Below are positions 47,783-56,986 of a DNA stretch of 64,000 bases, piece after piece; within the stretch, counting starts at the first letter, position 1; each line of letters starts with the position of its first letter. The stretch covers positions 2,356,001-2,420,000 of the forward strand of contig NZ_CP026309.1 in NCBI RefSeq assembly GCF_002906575.1. The letters are read 5' to 3'. Made by a program: the position numbers and the translations under genes. Below the pieces are notes generated by a model. The model was not told the DNA's origin. It worked only from the letters and a program-made list of their open reading frames with translations, and did no database searches. This stretch comes from Salinigranum rubrum. GTDB taxonomy: Archaea; Halobacteriota; Halobacteria; Halobacteriales; Haloferacaceae.

Positions 47783-48397
47783 ATGGTCGAGGACGGACGC
47801 GTCACCGACGCTCGTACGCGACTCCACGCGTGGCGAGCGACGCGGCCGGCGACGACAACGCTCGTCGCGGTCCTCGCGGCGGCGTTCGTCGTCGAGTCGC
47901 TCGTCTGGTGGCTGTTCGGTTTCCCGACCATGACGTTCTGGTTCGCCGCGAGCGCGACCCCTTCCCCGGGGTGGGTTCTCGCCCCGCTCGCCCACCAGTC
48001 GGTCGGCCACCTCCTCGGGAACCTCCTCTTTCTCGTCGTGTTCGGGTCGCTCGCGGAGGCCGACCTCTCGGCGCCGACCTGGTACTGGCTCTTCGCCACC
48101 AGCGCGCTCGCCGGGACCGCCGCGCAGGTGTGGAGCTACCTCCTCACGGGCGTCGAGGGCGGGGCCGTCGGCGCGAGCGCGGGCGTCGTCGCGCTGGTCT
48201 CGTTCGTGGCCGTCCGAACCGTCCGCGACGGTCCCTCGACGCGCTCGACGCTCGCGTACGCGGTCGGTCTCGCGGGAGGGATCGGAATGCTCGCGCTGCT
48301 CCTCAGCGACTTCGTCTCGACCACTGGCTCGGCCGAGTACGCACACCTCATCGGCGTGACGGTCGGCGCGTTCGCCGGCGTCTACGTCCGCGGGTGA
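47783..48397 (+). CDS. Rhomboid-like intramembrane protease
   Basis: The 204-residue membrane protein has about six helices. The LAHQSVGHLLGNLLFLVVFGSL segment with GHLLGN matches the second helix of rhomboids. GASAGVVAL carries the catalytic Ser in the GxSxG-like loop, and AHLIGVTVGAFAGVY provides the His at the final helix. Rhomboids cut transmembrane proteins within the bilayer. The start at the second of two adjacent codons (GTG ATG) is uncertain by one residue. Confidence 0.8.
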   Translation: MVEDGRVTDARTRLHAWRATRPATTTLVAVLAAAFVVESLVWWLFGFPTMTFWFAASATPSPGWVLAPLAHQSVGHLLGNLLFLVVFGSLAEADLSAPTWYWLFATSALAGTAAQVWSYLLTGVEGGAVGASAGVVALVSFVAVRTVRDGPSTRSTLAYAVGLAGGIGMLALLLSDFVSTTGSAEYAHLIGVTVGAFAGVYVRG

Positions 48398-48413
48398 CTC
48401 TCGAATCCCTGTG

Positions 48414-48797
48414 TTATCCGCGTTCGACCCGGACGTGTGCCGCCCCTTCGACGTCCGAGAGCGCCGACACGTCCGCGACGCGAGCGACGACGTTCACCGG
48501 CGACGCCGCCCGCGGTTCCCCACCTTCAGAGGCCGGCGTCGGTCCCCAGAACAGACAGAGTTTCGCGCCCGCCGGCCAGTACGCGAGGCTCCCCACGTCG
48601 ACCACGGACCGGGCGTTCTCGGGTCCGGCGTCGATGGGAACCGAGACGTACAGTTCGTCGCCCCACCGCGCCGCCTCGCCCGCGACGGGGAGGGCGTCGG
48701 CGATTTTCTCCCTCGTTCGCGGCGCGTCGTCCGTCCAGTCGGCTGCGAGGCAGATTTCGCGGGTGCCGTCACCGACCGTGATTCGGAGGTCGGCCAT
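48414..48797 (-). CDS. Cyclophilin-like fold protein (PF04126), 127 aa
   Basis: The segments LPVAGEAARWGDELYVSVP, VVDVGSLAYWPAGAKLCLFWGPTP and a beta-rich remainder match the TM1367-like cyclophilin-fold family (formerly DUF369). Family structures resemble cyclophilin but lack a proven isomerase activity. The ATG overlaps the end of the FAD-linked oxidase region by being one base past its stop codon, so the two share an operon. Confidence 0.75.
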   Translation of the reverse strand: MADLRITVGDGTREICLAADWTDDAPRTREKIADALPVAGEAARWGDELYVSVPIDAGPENARSVVDVGSLAYWPAGAKLCLFWGPTPASEGGEPRAASPVNVVARVADVSALSDVEGAAHVRVERG

Positions 48798-48798
48798 C

Positions 48799-51700
48799 TC
48801 ACCGGAGGGCGCGCGCGACCAGTTCGATGGGGTGGGGCGGGTGCTCCGACCCGTCGTCTCTGTCCCCGAGTTGTGACCGACACGACGCGCCGGGAGCCGT
48901 CACCTGCGTCCCCTCGCTGGCGTCGACCTGGTCGAAGAGGATGCGACCGATGGCTTTCGAGAGCGCGAAGTGTTCGCTCTCGTAGCCGAACGACCCGGCC
49001 ATCCCACAGCACCCCGAGTCGAGCGGGTCGACCGCGTAGCCGACTCTCCTGAGCAGGCCGACGGCGTGGTGGTCCTTGTTGGTCGCCTTCTGGTTGCAGT
49101 GGCCGTGGTACGTGAGCGTCTCACTCGACTCGGCCGGCGGCGTCTCCAGCGCCTCGTCCAGGCGGTGGACGTCGAGGTACTCGCACACGCCGAAGGCGGC
49201 GTCGGAGACCTGTTCGACCCCCGGTCCAGAGAGCAGGTCGCGGTACTCGTCCTGGAACATCACGGCGTCGGAGGGTTCGACGAACACGACCGAAAAGCCC
49301 TCGCCGACTCGCTCTCGGAGACGCTCGACGTTCGCCTGCGCGCGCTCGCGGGACGTGTCGAGAAAGCCCTTCGAGTACGCCGCCCGTCCGGACGGTTCGA
49401 GGTCGGTCGGGACCTGTACGTGAACGCCCGCCGCCTCCAGCACCCGGACGGCGGCCTTCCCCGGTTCGGGGTACGAGTAGTTCGTGTAGGTGTCTGCGAA
49501 GAGGAGGACGCGGTGGTCGGCGTCGGACTCGGGGACCTGCGGGCCCCCGCGCGCCTCGAACCAGTCGACGAGCGTCTCGCGGGTGAACGTCGGGAGTTCG
49601 CGGTCCTTTGCGATACCGAAGACGGACTCCATCACCGTTCGCGCACCGGGCAGCTTCGTCGCCCAGTTCGAGACCGGAGCCAGGGCGCTCCCCCGACGGG
49701 ACCACGAGTCGATGTCGGCGAACAGCCGTTCCCGCCGCGACGACCCCTCCCGCTGGTGGTACTGGTGTTTCACCTCGGTCTTGAGCTTCGCCATGTCGAC
49801 GCCGGTCGGGCAGTCGGACTTGCAGCCCTTACAGCCGACACAGAGGTCCAGAATCTCCTCCTGGAAGCGCTCGGAGTACAGTTCCTCCTCGGGGAGGTCG
49901 CCGCTGATGGCCGCCCGGAGCATGTTCGCTCTGCCCCGGGTCGTCTGAATCTCCTCCTTCGACGCCCGGTAGGTGGGACACATGACGTCCGAACGGGTCT
50001 GTCGGCAGGTGCCACAGCCGTTGCAGAGTTCGACCAGGTGCGAGAAGCCGCCCTCGTCGGAGAAGTCCAGCGCCGTCTGTGGTTCCAGGGAGGCGTACTC
50101 CGCGCCGTAGCGGAGGTGCTCGCGCATGTCCGTCGGGTCGTCGTCGCGGAAGACGACCTTCCCGGGGTTCATGAGCCAGTCGGGGTCGAACGCCGTCTTC
50201 ACCTGCTTGAACGCCGTCCAGAGCTCCTCGCCGTACATCTTGGGGTTGAACTCCGTCCGCGCGAGGCCGTCACCGTGCTCGCCCGAGAAGGCCCCGTGGT
50301 GTTCTAAGACGAGGTCCGTCACGGCGTCGGCGATGGCGTGCATCGTCTCGATGCCCTGTTCCTCCTTCAGCGAGAGGATGGGCCGGATGTGGAGCGTGCC
50401 GACGCCCGCGTGTGCGAAGTACGCCGCCGACGTGCCGTTCTCCTCCAGCACCTGCTCGAACTGCTGGACGTACTCGGCGAGTTCCTCCGGGGGAACCGAG
50501 GCGTCCTCGATGAACGGGTACGGCTTCGGGTCGCCCTCCATCGACATGAGGAGGGGAATCGCGGCCTTGCGGAGCTTCCAGATCCGTTCTTGCGCCTCGG
50601 GCGTGTACGCCTCGATAGCCGCGAAGGCAGTCGCCGCGGCGGGCGTCGGTGCCTGCCCCGCCGTCGCGCCGCCGTCGGTCTTACCGCTGTGCGTCCGCAC
50701 CTCGCCGAGCAAGTCGGCCTCTTCCTCCAGGAAGTGTGCGTTCGTCTCGGCGATTGCGTCCTGGAAGTCGCCGTGGAGCTCCGAGTCGAACTCCAGCATG
50801 AGCGCCGCCTTCGTCTCCTCGGGGATGCCTTCGACGTACTGGGCGTACTCGGTCGACTCCGCCGCCAGTCTGAACACCTCGTCGTCCATCAACTCCACCG
50901 CGGACGCGCCGTAGTCGAGCGCCTCGGGGACGGCTCGCATCGCGTCGACGAGGTCGTCGAAGCAGTAGAGCACGAGCGCCGTCTCCTCCGGGCGGGTGAC
51001 GAGACTCACCGTCGCCTCGACGACCACGCCCAGCGTCCCCTCCGCGCCCACGAGGAGCTTCGAGAGGTTGATACAGCGCTCGCCGGCGTCGTTCTCGTAG
51101 ACGACCTTGTGGAGGTTGTACCCCGAGACGCATCGCTTCAGGGTGGGGTAGCGTTCCTCTATCTCCGCCTCGTTGTCCTCGACGACGCCCCGAACGATGC
51201 GGTAGATGTGTGATTCGAGGCCGCCCTGTTCGACGATGTCCTCGTACTCCTCGGAGTCGATGACGACCTCCCGGGTGTGGATGAGCGAACCGTCCGCGAG
51301 GACGACTTTCAGTTCCTCGGTGTAGGCGTCGGTGATCCCGTATCGGACGGAGTGCGCCCCGGTGGAGTTGTTGCCGATGCCGCCGCCGACGGTCGCCCGC
51401 GCCGACGAGGCGGGGTCGGGTGCGAACTTCAGCCCGTGCGGTTCGAGCGCGGTGTCGAAGTGGTCCTGCACGACACCCGGCTGGACCGTCGCTCGGCGGG
51501 CCTCGGAGTCGATGTCGAGTATCGAATCGAGGTGCCGCGAGAGGTCGAGCACGACACAGCCCGGACCGACCGCCTGTCCTGCGAGCGACGACCCGGCACC
51601 CCGCGGGAGGACGGGGACGCCGTGGCTCGTGGCCACGTCGACGGCCCGCTGGACGTCCTCGACGTCCGTCGGGAACACCACTCCGGCGGGACGCGCCCCG

Positions 51701-51882
51701 TAGATACTCCCGTCCGTGGCGTACAACACCTGTGCGTACTCGTCGAACTCGACGCCCCCGTCGACGGCGTCGCGCAGGTCGCTCGCGAGGGCGCGATACT
51801 CCTCGACGTCCGGCCGGTCGTGTCCGAGCGTCGCCGCCGATGTCTCCGGCGGCGGCTCGGATGTCGGGTCGTCGACAGCCAT
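48799..51882 (-). CDS. FAD-linked oxidase fused to Fe-S/CCG module (D-lactate dehydrogenase type)
   Basis: This 1027-residue enzyme unites a GlcD-like half and a GlcF-like half. Residues ~35-500 form the FAD-binding (VLPRGAGSSLAGQAVGPGCVVLDLSRHLD) and FAD-oxidase C-terminal domains. Two ferredoxin-like clusters follow, CNGCGTCRQTRSDVMCPTY and CVGCKGCKSDCPTG. The last third has cysteine-rich CCG-type motifs (YHGHCNQKATNK, DSGCCGMAGSFGYE). Such fusions oxidise D-lactate or glycolate and pass electrons to the respiratory chain. The start at MAVDDPTSE is fixed by GCTTTATCATG (~51905-51915) being 25-30 bases upstream; an upstream ATG lies inside that promoter. Confidence 0.9.
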   Translation of the reverse strand: MAVDDPTSEPPPETSAATLGHDRPDVEEYRALASDLRDAVDGGVEFDEYAQVLYATDGSIYGARPAGVVFPTDVEDVQRAVDVATSHGVPVLPRGAGSSLAGQAVGPGCVVLDLSRHLDSILDIDSEARRATVQPGVVQDHFDTALEPHGLKFAPDPASSARATVGGGIGNNSTGAHSVRYGITDAYTEELKVVLADGSLIHTREVVIDSEEYEDIVEQGGLESHIYRIVRGVVEDNEAEIEERYPTLKRCVSGYNLHKVVYENDAGERCINLSKLLVGAEGTLGVVVEATVSLVTRPEETALVLYCFDDLVDAMRAVPEALDYGASAVELMDDEVFRLAAESTEYAQYVEGIPEETKAALMLEFDSELHGDFQDAIAETNAHFLEEEADLLGEVRTHSGKTDGGATAGQAPTPAAATAFAAIEAYTPEAQERIWKLRKAAIPLLMSMEGDPKPYPFIEDASVPPEELAEYVQQFEQVLEENGTSAAYFAHAGVGTLHIRPILSLKEEQGIETMHAIADAVTDLVLEHHGAFSGEHGDGLARTEFNPKMYGEELWTAFKQVKTAFDPDWLMNPGKVVFRDDDPTDMREHLRYGAEYASLEPQTALDFSDEGGFSHLVELCNGCGTCRQTRSDVMCPTYRASKEEIQTTRGRANMLRAAISGDLPEEELYSERFQEEILDLCVGCKGCKSDCPTGVDMAKLKTEVKHQYHQREGSSRRERLFADIDSWSRRGSALAPVSNWATKLPGARTVMESVFGIAKDRELPTFTRETLVDWFEARGGPQVPESDADHRVLLFADTYTNYSYPEPGKAAVRVLEAAGVHVQVPTDLEPSGRAAYSKGFLDTSRERAQANVERLRERVGEGFSVVFVEPSDAVMFQDEYRDLLSGPGVEQVSDAAFGVCEYLDVHRLDEALETPPAESSETLTYHGHCNQKATNKDHHAVGLLRRVGYAVDPLDSGCCGMAGSFGYESEHFALSKAIGRILFDQVDASEGTQVTAPGASCRSQLGDRDDGSEHPPHPIELVARALR

Positions 51883-51992
51883 GACGAATCCGTTAGAGTA
51901 GTTCATGATAAAGCTGTGGTAACACGTTCCAGTGCCGTCCGTCGAGTCACGTGCCTGACAAACTTATCGTCCTACGGCGCGTTCTTCTCTCC

Positions 51993-52199
51993 ATGAGCAA
52001 CGTCACCTGGAGCCCGCTCGAAGCGGCGTACGACGACGACAACGAGAAGTGGTACGTTCTCCTGTACCGCGTCCGCGAGACGGATGCGGGCGACCGACAC
52101 GAGTTCCGGACGGTCCGCGGCGACGCCACCACCGAGTTCGGCATCACCGAGCACAAGGAGGGCGAGCGACTCAACGTCACCGGCGGAGAGGAACTGTAG
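51993..52199 (+). CDS. Conserved small haloarchaeal protein, 68 aa
   Basis: This is an acidic protein with aromatic-rich strands (WYVLLYRVRETDAGDRHEFRTVRGD) and no known motif. A TATA element (AAACTTATCG, 51958-51967) lies about 30 bases before the ATG. It diverges from the FAD-linked oxidase gene across 110 bases. Function unknown. Confidence 0.6.
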   Translation: MSNVTWSPLEAAYDDDNEKWYVLLYRVRETDAGDRHEFRTVRGDATTEFGITEHKEGERLNVTGGEEL

Positions 52200-52268
52200 T
52201 CATCGGGCGGAGTAGACGGGGCGGACGATACCGGGCGGATTTATGCCGCCCTCTCAGAGAGTAGCCGC

Positions 52269-52634
52269 ATGGCACCGTTCATCCACCTGTGTCTGAACGT
52301 GGCGGACGCCGACGAGAGCCAGGCCTTCTACGAACAGTTCGGCTTCGAGTACACGCGCTCGTTCGAACTCGGCGGGGCGGAGAACCGTTACGTCGCCGAC
52401 GAGAACGGCATCGAACTCCAGCTAAAAGACGACCCCGCGGTCGACGAGGTCGAGGTCGGCGACGCGTGGGACCACCTCGCGCTCGGCGTCGACTCCGTGG
52501 ACGACGAACTCGAACGGATCGAACACCACGGCATCGTGAACGGACCGATGGACGTCGAGCAGGCCGGCGCGCGCGTCGTCTTCTTCGAAGACCCCGACGG
52601 CCACGTCGTCGAACTCGTCGAGTCGCTCGACTGA
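52269..52634 (+). CDS. VOC/glyoxalase family protein, 121 aa
   Basis: A single VOC-fold protein with two beta-alpha-beta-beta-beta units: HLCLNVADADESQAFYEQFGF in the first and WDHLALGVDSVDDELERIEHHG in the second, ending FFEDPDGHVVELVE. His and Glu residues at the usual positions (His6, Glu52, His72, Glu117 by eye) could bind a metal as in glyoxalase I. A TTTATG element (52240-52245) sits 27 bases upstream. The substrate cannot be told. Confidence 0.85.
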   Translation: MAPFIHLCLNVADADESQAFYEQFGFEYTRSFELGGAENRYVADENGIELQLKDDPAVDEVEVGDAWDHLALGVDSVDDELERIEHHGIVNGPMDVEQAGARVVFFEDPDGHVVELVESLD

Positions 52635-52856
52635 CCACCCGGTCCGAAGCTTCAAAACGGATGACGCGGCCACCTGCCGGTGTCCCCGACTCACCGGCCG
52701 GACGCGTCTCGCGGGTGCGCGGTACGCCGCGTCCGGAGCGACGGCGTACCGCCTGTTCGCACCTGTTCTCGAAAGCGGTGAGCCGTGGGTGGCCTCCGAC
52801 GCGCACAGTCGGCGGGAAGCGACAGGCTTTCGACACGGAACCCTCGAAAGGGAGGC

Positions 52857-53579
52857 ATGCGACTGGCGAGGGCACGGACGGACGACGGTGTCGTCCCGGG
52901 CGAGTATCGGGACGGGACGCTCGTGACCGGCGGCGACGAGTACGCGGTCGACGAGCACGAACTGCTCCCCCCGTGTGAACCGACCGCGCTGTACTGCGTC
53001 GGGCGGAACTACGCGGCGACGCTGGAGCAGATGGAATACGAACGGCCCGAGGAGCCGGACTTCTTCATCAAGCCGCCGGCGTCGCTTCTCGGCCACGAGG
53101 ACCCCGTCGCGTACCCGCCGTTCACGGAGGAACTGACCTACGCTGGCGAACTCGCGGCTGTCGTCGACGTCGAGTGTCGCGACGTCGCGCCCGCGGACGT
53201 TCCCGACGTCGTGCGCGGCTACACCGTGATGAACGACGTCGACGCGCTCGACCAGCAGGGACGGACGGCTCGGAAGGCGTTTCGCGGGTCGGGACCGCTC
53301 GGGCCGTGGGTCGAGACGGACGTCGACCCGACGGCCATCGACATGCACACCGACGTCTCGGGCGAGCGCCGGCAGGACGCGAACACCGAACTGATGCTGT
53401 TCGGTCCGCACGAAGTCGTCTCGTTCCTCTCCCGGCGGTTCACCCTCCAGCCGGGTGACGTGGTCGCGTTCGGCAGCCCCGCGAATCCGGGGCTCATCGA
53501 ACCCGGTGATTCCGTCGAAATTACCTACGAGGGCGTCGGGACGCTCCGCAACGAAGTCGTCGACGCGAGCGAGTGGTAG
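52857..53579 (+). CDS. Fumarylacetoacetate hydrolase family protein, 240 aa
   Basis: The FAH fold is seen in YCVGRNYAATLEQM, FFIKPPASLLGHEDPV, the acidic metal site TYAGELAAVVDVECRD and GSGPLGPWVETDVDP. The C-terminal FTLQPGDVVAFGSPANPG gives the closing loop. Members cleave C-C bonds or decarboxylate/hydrate oxoacids with Mg; the substrate is unknown. A GGGAGG purine run directly before the ATG suggests Shine-Dalgarno initiation, and the upstream frame has no family sequence. Confidence 0.85.
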   Translation: MRLARARTDDGVVPGEYRDGTLVTGGDEYAVDEHELLPPCEPTALYCVGRNYAATLEQMEYERPEEPDFFIKPPASLLGHEDPVAYPPFTEELTYAGELAAVVDVECRDVAPADVPDVVRGYTVMNDVDALDQQGRTARKAFRGSGPLGPWVETDVDPTAIDMHTDVSGERRQDANTELMLFGPHEVVSFLSRRFTLQPGDVVAFGSPANPGLIEPGDSVEITYEGVGTLRNEVVDASEW

Positions 53580-53622
53580 CCCGCCGGCGCTCGCCCGTCG
53601 ACCACCGGAGCGGCTGCCGTCG

Positions 53623-53790
53623 TCACTCGCCGCCGAGACAGAGTTCGCAGGTCTTCTCGAGCGTAGCGAGTTCGCTGTCGGAGACGACCCGCTCCCGCCG
53701 GCGCGTCACTCCGACGTGAGTGTACAGACAGCTGGCACGGTGCCAGGTCCCCCGGCCGTCTGCACGAGGACGTGTCTCCCAGACGTACAC
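53623..53790 (-). CDS. Small Cys-containing protein, 55 aa, GTG start
   Basis: The frame reads VYVWETRPRADGRGTWHRASCLYTHVG and ends in CELCLGGE, with a Cys pair near the C-terminus. The pattern resembles a tiny haloarchaeal protein with one half of a metal-binding ribbon. A T-run (TGTCTTTTTTCAC, ~53808-53820) lies about 25 bases upstream of this GTG. A longer form from a GTG at 53820 is possible. Function unknown. Confidence 0.45.
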   Translation of the reverse strand: MYVWETRPRADGRGTWHRASCLYTHVGVTRRRERVVSDSELATLEKTCELCLGGE

Positions 53791-53886
53791 TCTGTTATTT
53801 GTGAATGTGAAAAAAGACACTACCTGCCATATCAGGTTCGACGGGACTGAACCACCTGACTCCCGGGATTGACCGGGGAAGAGGGG

Positions 53887-54834
53887 TTAGACCACGCGAT
53901 TCCGGAGGTCGTCGTCGCCGTCGTCGAGCCGTCTCACGTTCTCGGCGACGATGTCGGCGAGGCGTTCGTAGTATCGGGGCGTGTGACCGGCGTTGTGCGG
54001 GGTGATGAGGACGTTCCCGAAGTTCCACAGCGGGTGCTCTTCGGGAAGCGGTTCGGGATCGGTCACGTCGAGGGCCGCACCCCGGATGTGATTGCGCCGG
54101 AGCGACCGGACGAGCGCGTCCGTGTCGACGACGGGACCGCGCGCGACGTTCACGACGACGGCATCGGGCGGGAGCGTTTCGAGCGCCTCGTGGTCGACGA
54201 GTCCCTCGGTCGTGTCGGTGAGCGGGCAGGCGAGGACGAGGTAGTCGCTCTCCGAGAACGCGTCGTGGACGGCGTCGAAGCCGACTACTTCGTCCGTCGG
54301 GCCGCCCTTCTCGGGCGTGTACCGGACCCCGATGGTGTCGACGCCGAAGCCTTCGAGTCGGTCGACGACGGCCTCGCCGATGGCGCCGAGACCGACCACC
54401 GTCACCGTCGAGCCCTGGAGTTCGGACGCCTGGAAGGAGCGCCACTCGCGCGCCTGCTGTCGCTGCCAGGCGGTGTCGAACCGCCGGGTGAACGCGAGCA
54501 TCGCGCCGACCACGTGCTCGGCGACGTTCGGACCGTGGACGCCGGCCGCGTTCGTCACGGCGACGCCCGCCTCGGCGAGTTCGTCTGTCGGGAGGTGGTC
54601 TGTCCCCGCGTAGGTGCAGGCGAACACCTCCAACCCGTCCTCGACGCGGGCGGGGTCGACGCGGTGGCCGGTGACGACGCGCGCGGCGAACGCCTCCTGT
54701 TCTTCCGCGGGCGTTCGTGCCAGAACGACCTCGTGGTCGGGGAGTCGTTCGCGGAGCGCCGCGACGTACTCGCTGGCGGGCATCCCGTGTACCTTCTGTC
54801 GAAGGACCGCAACGTCGGGTGGTGTGTCGGTCAT
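53887..54834 (-). CDS. D-2-hydroxyacid dehydrogenase (NAD-dependent)
   Basis: The 315-residue protein shows the dinucleotide motif VVGLGAIGEAVVDRL, and NVARGPVVDTDAL with the catalytic Arg. LDVTDPEPLPEEHPLW contains the Glu and LITPHNAGHTP the His of the catalytic triad. Members interconvert 2-oxoacids and D-2-hydroxyacids such as glycerate, glyoxylate or lactate. It lies two genes from the D-lactate dehydrogenase-type oxidase, but nothing in the sequence shows the same substrate. It is divergent from the geranylgeranyl reductase gene. Confidence 0.88.
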   Translation of the reverse strand: MTDTPPDVAVLRQKVHGMPASEYVAALRERLPDHEVVLARTPAEEQEAFAARVVTGHRVDPARVEDGLEVFACTYAGTDHLPTDELAEAGVAVTNAAGVHGPNVAEHVVGAMLAFTRRFDTAWQRQQAREWRSFQASELQGSTVTVVGLGAIGEAVVDRLEGFGVDTIGVRYTPEKGGPTDEVVGFDAVHDAFSESDYLVLACPLTDTTEGLVDHEALETLPPDAVVVNVARGPVVDTDALVRSLRRNHIRGAALDVTDPEPLPEEHPLWNFGNVLITPHNAGHTPRYYERLADIVAENVRRLDDGDDDLRNRVV

Positions 54835-54989
54835 ACGCTGGCTTCGACAGGGGTGACCAAGAGTTCGTCCGAGGCGGCAGGGGTCGCCGTCTCCCGTCCC
54901 GACGCTCCTCTCGACGACGACTGACCGCGGGGACGGCCGACCGTCGGTAAAGAATGGAATTTAATACCGCCGCATCGACGAAACCGAGT

Positions 54990-56387
54990 ATGGAACGCGT
55001 GGACGTGGCTATCGTCGGCGGTGGTCCGGCGGGGTCGGCGGCAGCACACGCCGCCGCCGAAGTCGGGGCGTCGGCCCTCGTGCTGGAGAAGGGGGTGCCG
55101 CGGGCGGACCGCCCCGAGCGGCTGGGACCGGACTCGACGGACGCCGCGGGCATCCTCGACTACTGGGTCGACATCATGGGCATCCATCCCGACGAGTTCC
55201 CCGAGGGGGTGCTCCTGCATCACCTCGACCGCGCGGAGTTCATCGGCCCGAACGAGTCGGTGACGATGCGCTCGACGGGAATCGAGTCGTCGTACGACCA
55301 CTTCGGCTACTGTTTCAACCGGGCGCGCTTCGACGACTTCCTCCGCGACCGCGCCGAAGCGGAGGGTGCGGAGTACCGCGTCGGCGTCTCCGTCCGTAAC
55401 GTCGAGACCGATGGTGACGCGAACGGCGGTGAAACCGACCCCCGACACGTCGTCACCACCGCCGACGGTGCGACCGTCGGCGCGGACTTCCTCGTGCTCG
55501 CCGACGGCCCACAGCGGACGGTAACCAACAGAGTGCTCGATCGTCTCGTCGACTTCGACATCACCGACCGTCTCGCCTCCACGAGGGCGAACCACATCGC
55601 CTACCAGGAACACCGCCGCTTCCCCGAGGAGGTGTACGAGGAGGTCTCCGGCGCCATCAAGTTCTGGTGGGGGTACATGCCGGGCCACACCGCCTACCCG
55701 TGGATCTTCCCGAACGACGACCGCGTGTGCCGTGTCGGGCTGACGATGCCCATCGGTCTCGATCTCTCGGAGGTAAAAGCGCGCGACAAGTACAAACTCC
55801 TCGAACCGGACGACGAGCGGATTCCCCAGGGGAAGGTGTACATCCGTCGCCTCCTCGAACGCGAGTACGGCGACGAGTACGACGTCGAGTCCGACTTCCC
55901 GCTCGTCGAAGAGCGGGGCAAGACGAAGGGGACCGAGACGTACCCCATCTCCTCGACACGCCCCATCGACTCGCCGGTCTCGTCGGGAATCGCCGTCGCC
56001 GGCGGCGCGATGGGTGCAACCTCGGCGTTCCACGAGGGCGGCGACCACGTCGCCGTTCGGACGGGCGCCATCGCCGGCCGACTCGCCGGCGAGGGCGACC
56101 TCTCGACGTACAACCGCGCGTGGAAGGGGGCGATCAACGACGAGATACTCCGGAACGTGGCGATGGCTGACATCGTCCACGACTACGGCCCCGACGACTG
56201 GGACCGGGCGTTCAAGACGGCGCGAAAACTCCAGACCGAGGAGGGAGGGTACCGTTCCCTGAGCGTCTCGAAGATGAGCGCGGGCGTGAGCGCAGCCAGG
56301 CTCGTCGGCACGTACAAGAAACGCAAGTTCAAGTTCCGAAACGGCAAGTACGTTCAGATCCGCGAGGACGAGTACCGCTCGGCCTGA
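54990..56387 (+). CDS. Geranylgeranyl reductase family flavoprotein, 465 aa
   Basis: The N-terminal FAD motif DVAIVGGGPAGSAAAH, a middle region with ADFLVLADGPQRTVTNRVLD, and GYMPGHTAYPWIFPNDD identify the geranylgeranyl reductase family. These flavoproteins reduce isoprenoid double bonds in archaeal lipids or quinone side chains. The start at MERVDVAIVGG is supported by TTTAATAC (54960-54967), 26 bases upstream; a Met 36 bases earlier would lie in the promoter. The C-terminal 40 residues are basic and helical. The specific acceptor (lipid, menaquinone or retinal-type) is not resolved. Confidence 0.85.
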   Translation: MERVDVAIVGGGPAGSAAAHAAAEVGASALVLEKGVPRADRPERLGPDSTDAAGILDYWVDIMGIHPDEFPEGVLLHHLDRAEFIGPNESVTMRSTGIESSYDHFGYCFNRARFDDFLRDRAEAEGAEYRVGVSVRNVETDGDANGGETDPRHVVTTADGATVGADFLVLADGPQRTVTNRVLDRLVDFDITDRLASTRANHIAYQEHRRFPEEVYEEVSGAIKFWWGYMPGHTAYPWIFPNDDRVCRVGLTMPIGLDLSEVKARDKYKLLEPDDERIPQGKVYIRRLLEREYGDEYDVESDFPLVEERGKTKGTETYPISSTRPIDSPVSSGIAVAGGAMGATSAFHEGGDHVAVRTGAIAGRLAGEGDLSTYNRAWKGAINDEILRNVAMADIVHDYGPDDWDRAFKTARKLQTEEGGYRSLSVSKMSAGVSAARLVGTYKKRKFKFRNGKYVQIREDEYRSA

Positions 56388-56986
56388 CGCCTCCGGGCCG
56401 CGAGCGGGACGTAATCTGTTTACGCCTCCGTCCCCTCCTTCGGGTACACACCGCAGTCCCCGCCCGAGCACGCCCACGAGGGCGCGATGACGCGCGGAGA
56501 ACCCCGGTGTGGGACAGACGGGACCGCCCCTCCTGGTCACCCGACCGAACGTGGGCCGCCCGGCACGAGGGTTTCCCGGTCGACGCGGCACGCCGCCACG
56601 GGATGAGACCGGTCGTTAGTGTTCCGGGCGTACATTTTGAGTATGATATTAGAATTGTCTATAAATAATACACATCATTCCAGACACGATCTACCGTTGA
56701 AACTCTCCCCGTCCATAGTAACCGCTCTTCCCACCGAGTTTTCGAAACAGTCGATGATGGCGAGCCTGGAATGAAGTCTCCCGGGAGTACTGACATCTGT
56801 CAGCGCTGGATGACCGTGCTGAAGGGACGCGTATGGGCTATCGCTCGCTACCACCGGTTGTGCTGAGTGGTAGATACAGACGACGGACTTTCCCCGAGGC
56901 GCTCGGCAGATGAACATGTGGAATTAATGATATTTGACTGTGGTATTACCTATGACTGCCCCGTACGCGGAGTATGGGGGGACCCA
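56388..56986. other. 599-bp intergenic region with repeat copy
   Basis: No credible gene is visible. The composition shifts from GC-rich to AT-rich near 56615. The segment contains the first copy of a repeat (56617-56641, then 56752-56800) that recurs at 61126-61255, and a TATA-like CTATAAATAATAC (56659-56671). It marks the left edge of the accessory block that follows. Confidence 0.6.
56617..56641 (+). repeat. 25-bp repeat flanking metal module, copy 1
   Basis: Twenty-five bases beginning TAGTGTTCCGGGCGTACATT are identical to 61126-61150 in the same orientation. A second similar block follows each copy (GCCTGGAATGA at 56764-56774 and 61218-61228), at different distances, so the two sites share an older, partly eroded longer sequence. 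Confidence 0.75.

Noticed and set aside
45862-48099. A 745-residue minus-strand frame running across pccA, asd and the rhomboid gene
   Set aside because: It crosses two strands' worth of well-supported genes and is Arg-rich without motifs.
51882-51906. An earlier start for the FAD-linked oxidase at 51906
   Set aside because: That ATG lies within the TATA region; the start at 51882 has the usual spacing for a leaderless transcript.
56675-56917. An 80-residue minus-strand frame between the geranylgeranyl reductase-like gene and the halocyanin gene
   Set aside because: No well-spaced promoter and no recognisable family; it overlaps repeat sequence.
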